A stretch of 64,000 nucleotides of DNA, taken from Pseudohongiella sp. O18. Lineage in GTDB: Bacteria; Pseudomonadota; Gammaproteobacteria; Pseudomonadales; Pseudohongiellaceae. Within the stretch, counting starts at the first letter, position 1; each line of letters begins with the position of its first letter. Below the pieces are notes generated by a model. That model saw only the letters and a list, made by a program, of their open reading frames with translations, ran no database searches and was not told the origin of the DNA. Location of the stretch: positions 1,183,445 to 1,247,444 of the forward strand of contig NZ_JAJSAR010000002.1 in NCBI RefSeq assembly GCF_021729085.1, given 5' to 3'. The position numbers were made by a program, and so were the translations under genes. Positions 55,186 to 64,000 of this stretch are shown piece after piece.

Positions 55186-56295
55186 TTAATCGTTGTGTAT
55201 GATCCTGGCTGCTTCGTGATCCGGCCCGACAGCCTCATCATCCGGTGGCGCGTGGGTGGGCCAGGTGTTGACAATGGCCTTGATCAAGGTGGCCAGTGGG
55301 ATGGCAAAAAACACCCCAGCCAGTCCCCACAGACCGCCAAACACCAACACGGCGGCAATGATCGCAACCGGGTGCAGGTTGACGGTTTCCGAGAAAATGA
55401 TCGGCACAAGCACATTGGCATCCAGCAGCTGGATCACGGTATAGACCGCAAGAACGGTAAAAAATTCACTGCCCAGACCCCACTGCACATAGGCAACTGC
55501 CATCACCGGAAACACCACCACCGCCACACCTATAAAAGGTACGATGACAGAGAGACCCATCAGCACAGCCAGCAACAGGGTATAGTTCATGCCCAGTATC
55601 GTGAAGGCCAGATAACTGGTGCCGCCCACAATCAGGATCTCAAGCGACTTGCCGCGCACATAGTTGGCTACCTGAACATCCATCTCCTGCCAGATCTTGC
55701 GCATCAGCGGTCTGTGTCGTGGCAACAGGTTGGCCACCCAGTGCACCAGGGTCGTTTTGTCCTTCATCATGAAAAACACCAGCACTGGCACCAGAATCAG
55801 GAACATGATCCAGGAGAAAATATTGGGCAGGCTGGAGATGGAATAAGACAGCACATACTGGCCAAACATGGCCAGCTCACCCCGCAGCGTGCGGATGATG
55901 TCCTGAACCTGTTGTTGCGTCATCAGATCCGGATAGTTTTCCGGCAGCAGCATCAATAAGTTCTGACCCTCGCCGATCAGGCGCGGCAGCTCATTGATCA
56001 GCCTGGCCAGCTGACTCCACGCCTGAGGCAGGATCCACAGCAGCAAAGCCATGAAACCACTGATAAAAAGTGTATAAACAAGCACCACTGCCAACAGGTA
56101 GGATACGTTCAGTCGCAGCAGGGTGTTGACCATACCCTGTAACAGATAGGCGATGATCAGGGCAGCAATAAGCGGGGCTATGAAGGAGCCGATCGTCAGT
56201 AGAACCAGCAGCGCTGATATCAGGATCAGCGTGAAAATGATGGCTTCTTCATCGTGAAAATAGCGATCCAGGAAAGCCCGGAAAAATCTTCGCAT
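55186..56295 (-). CDS. AI-2E family transporter / PerM-like permease
   Basis: A 369-residue inner-membrane protein with about eight helices arranged around a soluble middle part. The family signature is in the C-terminal part: GLSVIVPFIGVAVVVFPVMAV and FGGLWGLAGVFFAIPLATLIKAIV. Substrate is unclear for most members of this family. It lies 6 bp after the TusA-like gene, likely one transcript. Confidence 0.88.
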   Translation of the reverse strand: MRRFFRAFLDRYFHDEEAIIFTLILISALLVLLTIGSFIAPLIAALIIAYLLQGMVNTLLRLNVSYLLAVVLVYTLFISGFMALLLWILPQAWSQLARLINELPRLIGEGQNLLMLLPENYPDLMTQQQVQDIIRTLRGELAMFGQYVLSYSISSLPNIFSWIMFLILVPVLVFFMMKDKTTLVHWVANLLPRHRPLMRKIWQEMDVQVANYVRGKSLEILIVGGTSYLAFTILGMNYTLLLAVLMGLSVIVPFIGVAVVVFPVMAVAYVQWGLGSEFFTVLAVYTVIQLLDANVLVPIIFSETVNLHPVAIIAAVLVFGGLWGLAGVFFAIPLATLIKAIVNTWPTHAPPDDEAVGPDHEAARIIHND

Positions 56296-56301
56296 GGGAA
56301 C

Positions 56302-56535
56302 TCAGCCTTTTTTTATCCAGTAACAGTAGGATTGCTGCTGTTTTTCAAATGCCAGTATTTCGTGGCGACTTTGCTGGACAAACGCAAAAAAGTCACGCTC
56401 CGAGCCAGGGTCCGTGGCAACGACTTTCAGCACTTGCTGTGATGTCAGGGCATTCAGTGCCAGCTTGGCCTTCAGTAAAGGCATGGGGCACTGTAATCCG
56501 CTAACGTCCAACTCTTGATCTGCGACAGGTTCCAT
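56302..56535 (-). CDS. TusA/SirA-like sulfur carrier protein
   Basis: About 77 residues. The core ELDVSGLQCPMPLLKAKLAL has the catalytic cysteine of the TusA family in a CPMP motif, which carries persulfide sulfur. The C-terminal FFAFVQQSRHEILAF is also typical. Several in-frame ATGs exist (56535, 56544, 56559, 56571); 56535 best fits family length. I recall a gene of this type between bepA and perM in P. aeruginosa, there linked to molybdenum cofactor sulfuration. Exact role here is inferred. Confidence 0.85.
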   Translation of the reverse strand: MEPVADQELDVSGLQCPMPLLKAKLALNALTSQQVLKVVATDPGSERDFFAFVQQSRHEILAFEKQQQSYCYWIKKG

Positions 56536-56667
56536 GCGGGGCATTTTATCAAGCATTGCCAGGCACTGCATAGCAAAAGCACATTTACTCCCGGAGACAT
56601 CCCCCGGTTTGCGGAATTATTTGTGTTAATATCGGTCTATTATCGGGAATGCAATCAGTGGAATTCT

Positions 56668-58131
56668 ATGCGCAGCATCCTTAAAAGTACCGCCCTCTCG
56701 GTGGCGATTGCCCTGAGCTGTCAAAGCCCGGCAGCGCTGGCTCAAAGTCAGTTGCCGACTCTCGGGGATCGCATTTCCGGCATTTTTTCTCTGGATGAGG
56801 AATATAAGCTGGGGCGTGACTTTCTGCGCTCGGTTCGACGCACGACACCCACCATCAGCGATCCGCTGATCAACGATTACGTCGTTAATTTTACGCATAA
56901 TCTCGCTGTCCACAGTGATCTGCAGGACTATCGGCTCGCCTTTATTGTCGTGGACAGCCCTGCCCTTAACGCTTTCGCAACACCAGGTGGCGTCATCGGC
57001 GTCAACGGCGGCCTGTTTCTGAATGCACACACCGAAGGCGAGTTTGCCTCGGTGATGGCTCACGAAATCGCCCACGTCAGCCAGCGCCATTTTGCGCGCA
57101 GCGTGGAAGACGCGCAGCGCCGACGCATTCCGGAACTGGCAACACTGCTGGCAAGCATCGTGCTGATGGGTTCTGGCAGCTCGGCGGGGCCGGCGGCAGT
57201 CATGGCAGCGCAGGGTCGCTCTATCGAGAACCAGCTGCGCTTCTCCCGCCAGAACGAGGCAGAGGCTGACCGCATTGGCCTGCGGACCATGGTGGAGGCA
57301 GGCTACGATCCGGCCGACATGGCCAGCCTGTTTGAGCGACTGATGGATATGAGCCGTTTCAGCAGCCGCCCACCCGAATTTCTGTTGAGCCACCCGGTGA
57401 CCGAAGCCCGTATCGCCGACGCACGCAGTCGCGCCAATCGTATTCCCTATCGTCCTTCTGCGACCGGCGACACCCTGGAATACCACCTGATTCGCGCACG
57501 CATCGAGGTGCACTATGCGAACTCCCCCGAAGCAGCGCTTGAAGAATTCAACAAGCGTTCGCGTAGTGCACGCTCAGAACAGGAGCGCAAAACTGCCACC
57601 TACGGCCTGGCGCTGGCGCAGCTGAAAGCTGAACAATATGGTCAGGCGCTGGAATCCATTGATTTGCTCCTGGCCAGTGACCCGAACCGTATCACCTACG
57701 TGGTAACGCGCGCCGACATTCTGACTCAGAGCGGCGAGCCACAACAGGCGCTGGACTTTCTGGATCGACATATCCGTATCAACCCGGAAAACCACCCGCT
57801 GACGATGACACGTGTTGACGCCCTGATCGAACAGCGCAACTACGCCGAGGCGGCGCGAATCATGGAACGACATGCCATCAATCGACCGGAAGATCACAAC
57901 CTCTGGTATCAGATTGCGGAGACCCAGGGTCAGGTTGGCGATATCAGCAAAGTGCATCAGGCACGAGCTGAATACTTTATTCTGGTCGGGGATTTCCGCA
58001 GCGCACGCGAACAGCTCAATTACGCTCTGCGGATTGAAACCGATCGTGAACAGAATATTCCGCTAATCAGTCGTCTGCGTCAGCGGCTTGGGGAAGTGGA
58101 ACGGATGCAGCGCGAACTGCAGGAGCGCTAG
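56668..58131 (+). CDS. bepA: Beta-barrel assembly-enhancing protease BepA
   Basis: A 487-residue periplasmic M48 zinc metalloprotease with C-terminal TPR repeats. The signal peptide ends near PAALAQ. The catalytic HEXXH is in SVMAHEIAHVSQRHF and the third ligand in RQNEAEADRIGL. TPR helices follow from about residue 270. It degrades or rescues stalled LptD and other barrels. The start MRSILKSTAL is at 56668. Its stop faces nadA. Confidence 0.95.
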   Translation: MRSILKSTALSVAIALSCQSPAALAQSQLPTLGDRISGIFSLDEEYKLGRDFLRSVRRTTPTISDPLINDYVVNFTHNLAVHSDLQDYRLAFIVVDSPALNAFATPGGVIGVNGGLFLNAHTEGEFASVMAHEIAHVSQRHFARSVEDAQRRRIPELATLLASIVLMGSGSSAGPAAVMAAQGRSIENQLRFSRQNEAEADRIGLRTMVEAGYDPADMASLFERLMDMSRFSSRPPEFLLSHPVTEARIADARSRANRIPYRPSATGDTLEYHLIRARIEVHYANSPEAALEEFNKRSRSARSEQERKTATYGLALAQLKAEQYGQALESIDLLLASDPNRITYVVTRADILTQSGEPQQALDFLDRHIRINPENHPLTMTRVDALIEQRNYAEAARIMERHAINRPEDHNLWYQIAETQGQVGDISKVHQARAEYFILVGDFRSAREQLNYALRIETDREQNIPLISRLRQRLGEVERMQRELQER

Positions 58132-58151
58132 CTCGCGCAGTCAATCAAGAA

Positions 58152-59237
58152 TCAGGCTTTACCTTTCACGGCCAGCTTGTGCTGGGCAGAAAAATCCAGC
58201 ATACGTTGCAATGGAATCATCGCCTTACGCGCCAGATCAGCACTGACTTTGATTTCGTTACTGCCGTCTTTCAGCGACTGGTACATCGCCTGCAATGAAT
58301 TCATTCCCATCCAGGGACAACTGGCACAACTCTTACAGGTCGCATCGTTGCCGGCAGTCGGGGCGATAATAAAATTCTTTTCGGGGGCCAGTTGCTGCAT
58401 CTTGTAAAAGATGCCCTGATCGGTCGCCACAATAAACGTGTCGTCCGGCAGGTCGCAGGCGGCCTTGATCAACTGACTGGTTGAACCCACCACATCAGCC
58501 ATCGCAAGTACGGATGACGGCGACTCCGGATGCGCCAGAATCTTCGCTGTCGGGTAAAGGGTTTTCATGTCGAACAGACCCTTTGCCTTGAACTCCTCAT
58601 GCACGATACAGGCAGCGTCCCACAGCAACATGTCGGCGCCGGTTTTCTGCTCGATATAGTGCCCCAGGTGTTTGTCGGGCGCCCACAGAATTTTTTCGCC
58701 TTTTGCTTTCAGGTGCTCAACAACATCCAGCGCAATACTGGAGGTAACCACCCAATCGGCACGCGCCTTTACAGCAGCCGAGGTATTGGCGTAAACCACC
58801 ACGGTGTGGTCGGGATGCTGATCGCAGAACGGTGCGAACTTTTCGATGGGACAGGCGATGTCCAGTGAGCAGGTTGCTTCGGTTGTTGGCATCAGGACGG
58901 TTTTTTCCGGGCTCAGAATACTGGCCGTCTCGCCCATGAAACGTACACCGGCGACCACCAGCACATCGGCGTCACAGTCGCGACCGAAACGCGCCATCTC
59001 GAGAGAGTCGGCTACAATACCATTAGTCTCTTCGGCCAGCGCCTGGATTTCCGGGTCGGTGTAATAATGTGCGACCAGAGTGGCGTTTTTCTCGCGCAAT
59101 AATGCCTTGATCGCATCGCGATACTCGACACGTTGGGATTCACTCAGATCTGCTTTATGAGGGAGGTTTTCCAGATACTCCCTCACCAGCAGAGTATCGG
59201 ACATCAGCTTGTCATCTGGCTGTGACGATTGGCTCAT
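58152..59237 (-). CDS. nadA: Quinolinate synthase A
   Basis: A 361-residue [4Fe-4S] enzyme that makes quinolinate from iminoaspartate and DHAP for de novo NAD synthesis. It has the three-fold repeated fold with cluster cysteines in [12 protein letters not shown], the middle part and [29 protein letters not shown] binds substrate. It starts 19 bp after the tRNA-Lys CCA end with no terminator or separate promoter visible, so it may be read through from the tRNA promoter. Confidence 0.97.
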   Translation of the reverse strand: MSQSSQPDDKLMSDTLLVREYLENLPHKADLSESQRVEYRDAIKALLREKNATLVAHYYTDPEIQALAEETNGIVADSLEMARFGRDCDADVLVVAGVRFMGETASILSPEKTVLMPTTEATCSLDIACPIEKFAPFCDQHPDHTVVVYANTSAAVKARADWVVTSSIALDVVEHLKAKGEKILWAPDKHLGHYIEQKTGADMLLWDAACIVHEEFKAKGLFDMKTLYPTAKILAHPESPSSVLAMADVVGSTSQLIKAACDLPDDTFIVATDQGIFYKMQQLAPEKNFIIAPTAGNDATCKSCASCPWMGMNSLQAMYQSLKDGSNEIKVSADLARKAMIPLQRMLDFSAQHKLAVKGKA

Positions 59238-59256
59238 AATGCTCGCACAGATGAAG

Positions 59257-59331
59257 TGGTGGGGCGTGATGGATTCGAACCATCGACCAATTGGTTAAAA
59301 GCCAACTGCTCTACCACTGAGCTAACGCCCC
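59257..59331 (-). tRNA. tRNA-Lys (anticodon TTT)
   Basis: Cloverleaf with acceptor GGGGCGT/ACGCCCC, D-arm TAGCTCAGTGGTAGAGC, anticodon loop CTTTTAA (TTT), T-loop TTCGAATCC, discriminator A and encoded CCA. It lies between queC and nadA, on the same strand as both. Confidence 0.97.
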
Positions 59332-59345
59332 AAAAGAGAGTGCGC

Positions 59346-59373
59346 ATCATACTACGCGTGACAGAAAACTCAA
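59346..59373 (-). promoter_or_regulatory. Promoter of tRNA-Lys (and perhaps nadA)
   Basis: TTGAGT (59368-59373) and TATGAT (59346-59351) on the minus strand with 16-bp spacing, followed by GCGCACTC. The start point is about 8 nt before the tRNA. No terminator is seen between the tRNA and nadA. Confidence 0.7.
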
Positions 59374-59405
59374 GTATTTTTGCAAAAAAATTGCCCCATA
59401 AAGCA

Positions 59406-60098
59406 TCACGCATAATGTGTCGGATCTGCAACACCTGCGTCCTCAAATCCTTTGCGGCGCAGTCGGCAACTGTCACAGCGGCCACAGGCGCGACCCTGCG
59501 CATCAGCCTGATAGCAGGAGACAGTCAGGGCGTAATCAACACCCAGGCGGTTCCCTGTTTCAATGATCTGCGCCTTACTCAGGGAGATCAGTGGTGTCTC
59601 GATTTTTATCGACTGACCTTCAACGCCAGCGCGAGTTGCCAGATTTGCCAATGCTTCAAATGCTGCTATGAATTCGGGCCGACAGTCTGGATATCCAGAG
59701 TAATCCAGCGCATTGACGCCGATAAAAATTGCCCTGGCTTCCAGCACTTCAGCCCAGCCAAGCGCATAGGACAGAAATATGGTGTTGCGGGCAGGCACAT
59801 AGGTGATGGGAATGATATTGTCTTTAACACCATCTTCAGGCATGGCTACGGAGTGATCTGTCAGGGCTGAGCCACCCATCTGCCCCATACCGATCGGTAT
59901 CACCAGATGACGGGCCACACCGGCCGCCTCCGCCAGGCGTCTGGCAGCCTCCAGCTCACTGCTGGCGCGCTGACCATAATCAAAGCTCATGGCATAACAC
60001 TCGTAACCCTGCTCGGCGGCCAGCGCCAGACAGGTCGCCGAATCCAGCCCACCAGAGACCAGAATGACTGCTTTTTTCGTTGTCGGATGCTGTTCCAC
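59406..60098 (-). CDS. queC: 7-cyano-7-deazaguanine synthase
   Basis: About 230 residues. A PP-loop ATPase ([16 protein letters not shown]) that converts carboxydeazaguanine to preQ0. The C-terminal zinc cysteines are in [19 protein letters not shown] choose a GTG at 60098 with GGAG 8 bases upstream, giving the usual family length. A longer frame from a GTG at 60167 overlaps queE by 20 bp. Co-transcribed with queE. Confidence 0.93.
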   Translation of the reverse strand: MEQHPTTKKAVILVSGGLDSATCLALAAEQGYECYAMSFDYGQRASSELEAARRLAEAAGVARHLVIPIGMGQMGGSALTDHSVAMPEDGVKDNIIPITYVPARNTIFLSYALGWAEVLEARAIFIGVNALDYSGYPDCRPEFIAAFEALANLATRAGVEGQSIKIETPLISLSKAQIIETGNRLGVDYALTVSCYQADAQGRACGRCDSCRLRRKGFEDAGVADPTHYA

Positions 60099-60147
60099 TA
60101 GCCTGCTCCGCTGCTGCCTGTCTGAAGGCTGTAAGTACCGGGTGATG

Positions 60148-60789
60148 TTATCGACCGGGCTCTTCACCCCAGATAATCTTGTGCAATTGTACCTGCATCC
60201 GGACCGCGAGTTTGTCCTCGAGTATCCACTGTGCCAGCTCGGCGTATTTCACCTGCTCATAGGATGGCGACAGCAGAATTTCGCGTACGCGATGACGCAG
60301 ATCATACTGATCAATCTTGGCTTTGGCCCATTCGTAATCGCGCCGGTCACAGATCACGAATTTGATTTCGTCGCTTGATTTAAGATGAGCAATATTGGAT
60401 TCGAGATTGCGGTCACATTCGTCTGAGCCCGGAGTTTTGAGGTCCATGACGATATTAACGCGCTGATCGACCGCAGATATATCCATGGCGCCGCTGGTTT
60501 CCAGCGATACTGTGAAGCCATTATCACAAAGCAGCGTCAGCAGAGGCAGACAATTTGGCTGCGCCAGAGGTTCACCGCCAGTTACACAAACATGTTTGGC
60601 GCGATTGGCACTCACCTGCTCAAGTATGTCGCTCAGGCTCTTCTGCTGCCCCTCATGGAAGGCGTATTCGGTATCACAGTACCCGCATCGAAGCGGACAA
60701 CCGGTCAGACGGACAAAGGTGGTTGGCAAACCCACAGTGCTGCTTTCACCCTGCAAGGAGTGAAATATTTCATTAATTCGCAGGTTCAC
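60148..60789 (-). CDS. queE: 7-carboxy-7-deazaguanine synthase
   Basis: A 213-residue radical SAM enzyme that forms 7-carboxy-7-deazaguanine. The [4Fe-4S] motif is CPLRCGYCD (CX3CX2C) and the SAM-binding [10 protein letters not shown] follows. It starts with GTG 4 bp after the cpoB stop. The order pal-cpoB-queE-queC is the one I recall in Pseudomonas. Confidence 0.95.
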   Translation of the reverse strand: MNLRINEIFHSLQGESSTVGLPTTFVRLTGCPLRCGYCDTEYAFHEGQQKSLSDILEQVSANRAKHVCVTGGEPLAQPNCLPLLTLLCDNGFTVSLETSGAMDISAVDQRVNIVMDLKTPGSDECDRNLESNIAHLKSSDEIKFVICDRRDYEWAKAKIDQYDLRHRVREILLSPSYEQVKYAELAQWILEDKLAVRMQVQLHKIIWGEEPGR

Positions 60790-60793
60790 TGTA

Positions 60794-61648
60794 TCAGTTC
60801 AGTGTGCGCAGATAGATATCTGCCAGATTGGCTGCTGAGGTATTCGGGAAGCGCGTTCTCACATCCTGCAGCATCTGACGGGCGCGTGTTATATCGCCCA
60901 GTTGATGGTAGACCGTACCGAGTGAATACATCGCATCTTCGATCTTGCGACCATCCGGGTAGTCATTGATGATGGTTTCAAATGCGCCACGCGCTTCTTG
61001 AAACATGGACAGGTTCACATAGGCCTGCCCTTTCCAGTAATGCGCATTGGTCACAAAGCGGCCACTGGGATACTGCTGGAGATACTGGTCAAACTGGGTG
61101 ATCGATTGCTGATAGGCCTGTTGCTGCAGCAATGCATCCAGCGCCAGTTCATATAGCTGTTGCTCAGTCAACAAACCCGGCTGCATTGTGGGTGCCGCCG
61201 GGTTCGCAGAGGTCGATGATGAAACACCTGCAGCAGGTGATTGGGTCGCAGGCATTGATGAGGAACTGACAACTGTCGGATCATTCGCGATAGGTGATAT
61301 GCTGGAAATATTACCTGCCACGCCTGAATCGGCTGCCGTATTACCGCCAGCCGCTGTTGCAGTGCCTGGGACGGACATCGGAGCACTGCTGCTCACACCA
61401 TCCAGTTCTTCGAACAATGTACTGATGCGGGAATCCAGGTCCGTATATCTGTCCAGAGAGTCCTGCTGCATTCGCTGAATATCATAGCCGTGCTCTTCCA
61501 CCATGCCACGCAGCGTCTGGACCTCAGCTCGCAGTTCGCGAATCTGGTCAAGTAACAGCGACATGGCATCGTTGGATTGTGCCAAAGCCCCCGTGCTAAG
61601 CACGGAGGCAAGGGATGCACCAGCTATAATGGTCAGCAGTGGTTTCAT
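60794..61648 (-). CDS. cpoB: Cell division coordinator CpoB (YbgF)
   Basis: A 284-residue periplasmic protein. The signal peptide ends at GALAQ. An N-terminal coiled coil (about 28-85) mediates trimerisation. A serine/alanine/proline-rich linker follows, then TPR repeats (LYELALDALLQQQAYQQSI, GQAYVNLSMFQEARGAFETI, YHQLGDITRARQMLQDV). It links Tol-Pal to PBP1b activity during constriction. Confidence 0.93.
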   Translation of the reverse strand: MKPLLTIIAGASLASVLSTGALAQSNDAMSLLLDQIRELRAEVQTLRGMVEEHGYDIQRMQQDSLDRYTDLDSRISTLFEELDGVSSSAPMSVPGTATAAGGNTAADSGVAGNISSISPIANDPTVVSSSSMPATQSPAAGVSSSTSANPAAPTMQPGLLTEQQLYELALDALLQQQAYQQSITQFDQYLQQYPSGRFVTNAHYWKGQAYVNLSMFQEARGAFETIINDYPDGRKIEDAMYSLGTVYHQLGDITRARQMLQDVRTRFPNTSAANLADIYLRTLN

Positions 61649-61654
61649 TTTTTA

Positions 61655-62188
61655 TTAACCGGCTGGTTTGATTTCCACGCGACGGTTCTGGCTGTAAGCC
61701 TGTTCAGTCTGACCGCGGACGGCGGGCTGTTCTTCACCGTAGCTTACTGTTTCGATCTGGTTGCGTGATGCACCATTTACGATCAGGAAGTCACGGATGC
61801 TGTTGGCACGACGCTCACCCAGAGCCAGGTTGTACTCACGGGTACCGCGCTCGTCAGCATGGCCTTCCAGACGAATACGGCTATTCGGGTTGGAGGCCAG
61901 GTTGCGTGCGTGTACAACCAGAGTTTCACGATCTGAAGGCTGGAACTCAGCCACGTCAAAATCAAAGTAGAAAACAGTTGTGTTCAGGGCAGCCTGCTCG
62001 CGGCGCTGCTGTTCCTGACGCTCACGCTCCAGACGCTCCTGCTCCAGGCGGGCTGCACGTGCTGCAGCTGATTCACCTTGAGACTCCTGGGCGACCGGGG
62101 TCATGTCTTCTGTTTCACTTGTAGAGCTACAGGCTGCCAGACCGAAAATGGTCAGGGCCAGAGCGGTTGTTCTTAAAATTGTGTTCAT
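61655..62188 (-). CDS. pal: Peptidoglycan-associated lipoprotein Pal
   Basis: A 177-residue outer-membrane lipoprotein. The signal ends in the lipobox LAAC. A glutamate/arginine-rich linker (about 45-75) precedes the OmpA-C domain with YFDFDVAEFQ, LEGHADERGTREYNLALGERRA and the C-terminal NRRVEIKP. It anchors the outer membrane to peptidoglycan. The start is the ATG at 62188; the TTG-started frame to 62230 is not a signal peptide. Confidence 0.97.
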   Translation of the reverse strand: MNTILRTTALALTIFGLAACSSTSETEDMTPVAQESQGESAAARAARLEQERLERERQEQQRREQAALNTTVFYFDFDVAEFQPSDRETLVVHARNLASNPNSRIRLEGHADERGTREYNLALGERRANSIRDFLIVNGASRNQIETVSYGEEQPAVRGQTEQAYSQNRRVEIKPAG

Positions 62189-62248
62189 CTGCGTACCCAA
62201 TGTAGTGTCCTCCAATAGACAAGCTAGCAAGATAGTGTGTGCAAAGCC

Positions 62249-63559
62249 TCAATTCAGGTACGGGGACCAGGACGGCTCCCGTACATCGCCCTGCGGGGAT
62301 GGTAAACGGAACTTCACACGTCCGTCAATGGAGACGGCATCCAGCACGCCGCGCCCATTGTAGGTAGTACCGAACATGATCATGCTTCCGTTTGGAGCCA
62401 CGCTGGGAGATTCATCTAGCGCCGTATCCGTCAGGGTTATAACCCGAGACGTTTCCACATTCATGATGGCCACACTGTAGGTATTATCCTGCCGTGTTTC
62501 CCGACGAATATGGACCAGGTTCACACCGTCTGGGAGGAACTGGCCCTTGGCGCAATAAAAACAGTCGAATGTCAGGCGTTCGGGGAAACCACCGCCATTA
62601 ACATCCACCTTATATATCTGTGGCTGACCAGTACGGTCAGACGAAAAAAGGACACTCTGGCTGTCACGTGACCAGGCCGGCTCGGTTTCCGCGCGCGGAT
62701 GATCGGTCAGGCGGCGCAGCTGGTCAGTCGCCAGGTCCAGTACATAGACGTCCGGGCTGCCATCTTTGGACAACACCATGGCCAGCTTGCTGCCATCCGG
62801 TGACCAGACTGGCGAACTATTGATGCCAGAGAAATTGGTAACCTGCCGCCGCTCCCCGGTCGCCAGCGTCTGTATATAGATGCGCGGCAGGTCGGTCTCG
62901 AATGACACATAAGCGATCTGACTGGCATCAGGTGACCATGCCGGCGACATGATGGGTTCGGGAGATTCCAGCAGAATCTGTGAACGACGGCCGTCGTAGT
63001 CGGCCATGTGCAGACGATAGGTCATATCGCCAATATTGCCTTCTGCCGATACGTACATGATTTTTGTCGAGAAAGCGCCCCGGCGCGCAGTGATCTGCTC
63101 GTAAATCACATCACTGATCTCATGGGCTATATCACGCAGCTGGGTAATGCTGCCAGTCAGCACTTCACCCATGACTTTACGTTCACGGTTAATATCAAAG
63201 AATTCCCACTGCACTTCCACCATCTGGCCACCAGGCACCGGATTGATCTTGCCAATCACCAGGTACTGTTGCGCAAGAATACGCCAGTCCCGGTAAAACA
63301 CTTCAGCCTCTTCATCCGGAAGGCTGAGCATATTAGCTCTTGGCAAAGGCCTGAACTCACCCACCTGGGCGAGGTTATTGGCAATAGTCTGTGCAACATC
63401 TTCATCAGGTGGCAGGCCGCCACCCCATGTAAATGGCACAACAGCGATGGGGATTGGGTTATCCACACCACGGGTAATTTCGATATTCAGCTCGGCGGCC
63501 TGTGCAGCATTCCACACCAGCAGGCCAAGCACCAGAGTCATCACTTTGCGCATCATCAA
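62249..63559 (-). CDS. tolB: Tol-Pal system protein TolB
   Basis: A 436-residue periplasmic protein. The signal peptide ends near AAQAAE. An N-terminal alpha/beta domain is followed by a six-bladed beta-propeller with repeated SPAWSPDASQIAYVS-like blades. It binds Pal and is released by TolA. Its ATG overlaps the tolA stop by 4 bases, a coupled arrangement. Confidence 0.97.
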   Translation of the reverse strand: MMMRKVMTLVLGLLVWNAAQAAELNIEITRGVDNPIPIAVVPFTWGGGLPPDEDVAQTIANNLAQVGEFRPLPRANMLSLPDEEAEVFYRDWRILAQQYLVIGKINPVPGGQMVEVQWEFFDINRERKVMGEVLTGSITQLRDIAHEISDVIYEQITARRGAFSTKIMYVSAEGNIGDMTYRLHMADYDGRRSQILLESPEPIMSPAWSPDASQIAYVSFETDLPRIYIQTLATGERRQVTNFSGINSSPVWSPDGSKLAMVLSKDGSPDVYVLDLATDQLRRLTDHPRAETEPAWSRDSQSVLFSSDRTGQPQIYKVDVNGGGFPERLTFDCFYCAKGQFLPDGVNLVHIRRETRQDNTYSVAIMNVETSRVITLTDTALDESPSVAPNGSMIMFGTTYNGRGVLDAVSIDGRVKFRLPSPQGDVREPSWSPYLN

Positions 63560-64000
63560 TTTAATAAGTCCTCCGGTCTGAATGTTAGTAGCAGCGTACG
63601 GAAGCTGCGCTCAAACATGCGCGGCGGCATCCCCTGCAATTGCTCAAAACGTCGTACAGCCCTCACCGCGTTTTCTGCCGAGCGATCAAACGCTGCATCT
63701 CCACTGGATCGGACGATCTCCACATCCACTATCTCACCCGTCGGTACCAGCCGAATTCGTAGTACGGCCGTCATATTGTTTCGTGCACTTGGCGGTCGAG
63801 ACCAGTTGCGCTGGACCAGGTCGTGAATAATGGCGGTATATGCCATGACCTGCTCTGCTTCTGTTTCCGCGACTTCCTGCGCTGCGGCTGCCTGGGCCGC
63901 CTGTTCCTGCTGACGCTGCTGCTCCAGTCGCTGCTGTTCCTCGCGCCGCTGCTGTTCCAGACGCTCCTGTTCCAGCCTTTCGCGTTCCTGTCTTTCGCGC
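63556..64000 (-). CDS. tolA: TolA C-terminal part (5' end outside window)
   Basis: The last 147 codons of tolA. The window edge cuts a Gln/Glu/Arg-rich alpha-helical segment typical of the long domain II. The C-terminal domain III has YTAIIHDLVQRNWSRPPSA, LRIRLVPTGEIVDVEIVRSSG and FDRSAENAVRAVRRF. The protein spans the periplasm and couples TolQR to TolB-Pal. An internal ATG at 63846 is not the real start. Confidence 0.95.
   Translation of the reverse strand, partial: RERQERERLEQERLEQQRREEQQRLEQQRQQEQAAQAAAAQEVAETEAEQVMAYTAIIHDLVQRNWSRPPSARNNMTAVLRIRLVPTGEIVDVEIVRSSGDAAFDRSAENAVRAVRRFEQLQGMPPRMFERSFRTLLLTFRPEDLLN

Noticed and set aside
1-64000. CRISPR array, prophage, restriction or toxin-antitoxin system
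   Set aside because: No regularly spaced repeats, cas, integrase, capsid, methylase or paired small toxin genes were found; the content is core metabolism and envelope functions.

Overview
The window is a dense, typical gammaproteobacterial chromosome segment with GC content in the mid-50s by eye. It has no phage, plasmid, CRISPR array or intact insertion sequence. Gene content and order point to a Pseudomonas-like lineage, perhaps a marine or halophilic Pseudomonadales relative; this is inferred from synteny only, and no rRNA is present to place it. The genes include Na+-NQR, mfd-csiV-MTI phosphorylase, EarP with an EF-P that has Arg at position 32, prfB-lysS, and tolAB-pal-cpoB-queEC-tRNA-Lys-nadA-bepA-tusA-perM-dapA-bamC. 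Several blocks match gene orders I recall from P. aeruginosa.

Layout. 1-7.4 kb (minus strand): nqrABCDEF, then apbE (FMN attachment), nqrM (Fe delivery) and the start of a transhydrogenase-like gene, with translationally coupled ends. 7.8-17 kb: a long-form GAPDH, divergent mfd, an AGCS amino-acid symporter, csiV, MTI phosphorylase, earP and efp. 18-19.5 kb: an SRAP/YedK protein, a 350-bp cluster of hairpins, and a tRNA-Pro-His-Arg operon with its own strong promoter and terminator. 19.6-31.4 kb: cysS, glnS, ppiB, lpxH, a DUF1289 gene, acnB, lldD, a small lipoprotein, a PQQ-type sugar dehydrogenase and an unknown secreted protein. 31.5-40.4 kb: pepN, DUF2797, YeaC, rhomboid protease, NAD kinase, a secreted zinc metalloprotease and a PLP desulfhydrase-like enzyme. 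40.5-49.8 kb: tRNA-Val-Asp, queD, a ferredoxin reductase, ung, lysS, prfB with the programmed +1 frameshift, mnmC, a 177-bp palindromic element, and an M18 aminopeptidase. 49.8-64 kb: FKBP isomerase, an LRR lipoprotein, dapA-bamC-rmuC-miaE, tusA-perM, bepA, nadA behind tRNA-Lys, queC, queE, cpoB, pal, tolB and the 3' end of tolA.

How the genes work together. The Na+-NQR block encodes the pump with two of its maturation factors. EarP should rhamnosylate the neighbouring EF-P. QueC, QueD and QueE belong to queuosine precursor synthesis, and MnmC and MiaE to tRNA wobble and A37 modification. BamC, BepA, Tol-Pal, CpoB, CsiV and LpxH are envelope biogenesis factors. AcnB, LldD and the sugar dehydrogenase feed respiration.

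No clearly new multi-gene system is visible. The most unusual signals are non-coding or translational: a 177-bp nested palindrome after mnmC, the hairpin cluster beside the tRNA operon, long gene-end hairpins without U-tracts that often contain a stop codon, a possible CTG start in bamC, the RF2 frameshift site, and an apparently unoccupied tRNA-Lys locus that hosts integrative elements in P. aeruginosa.
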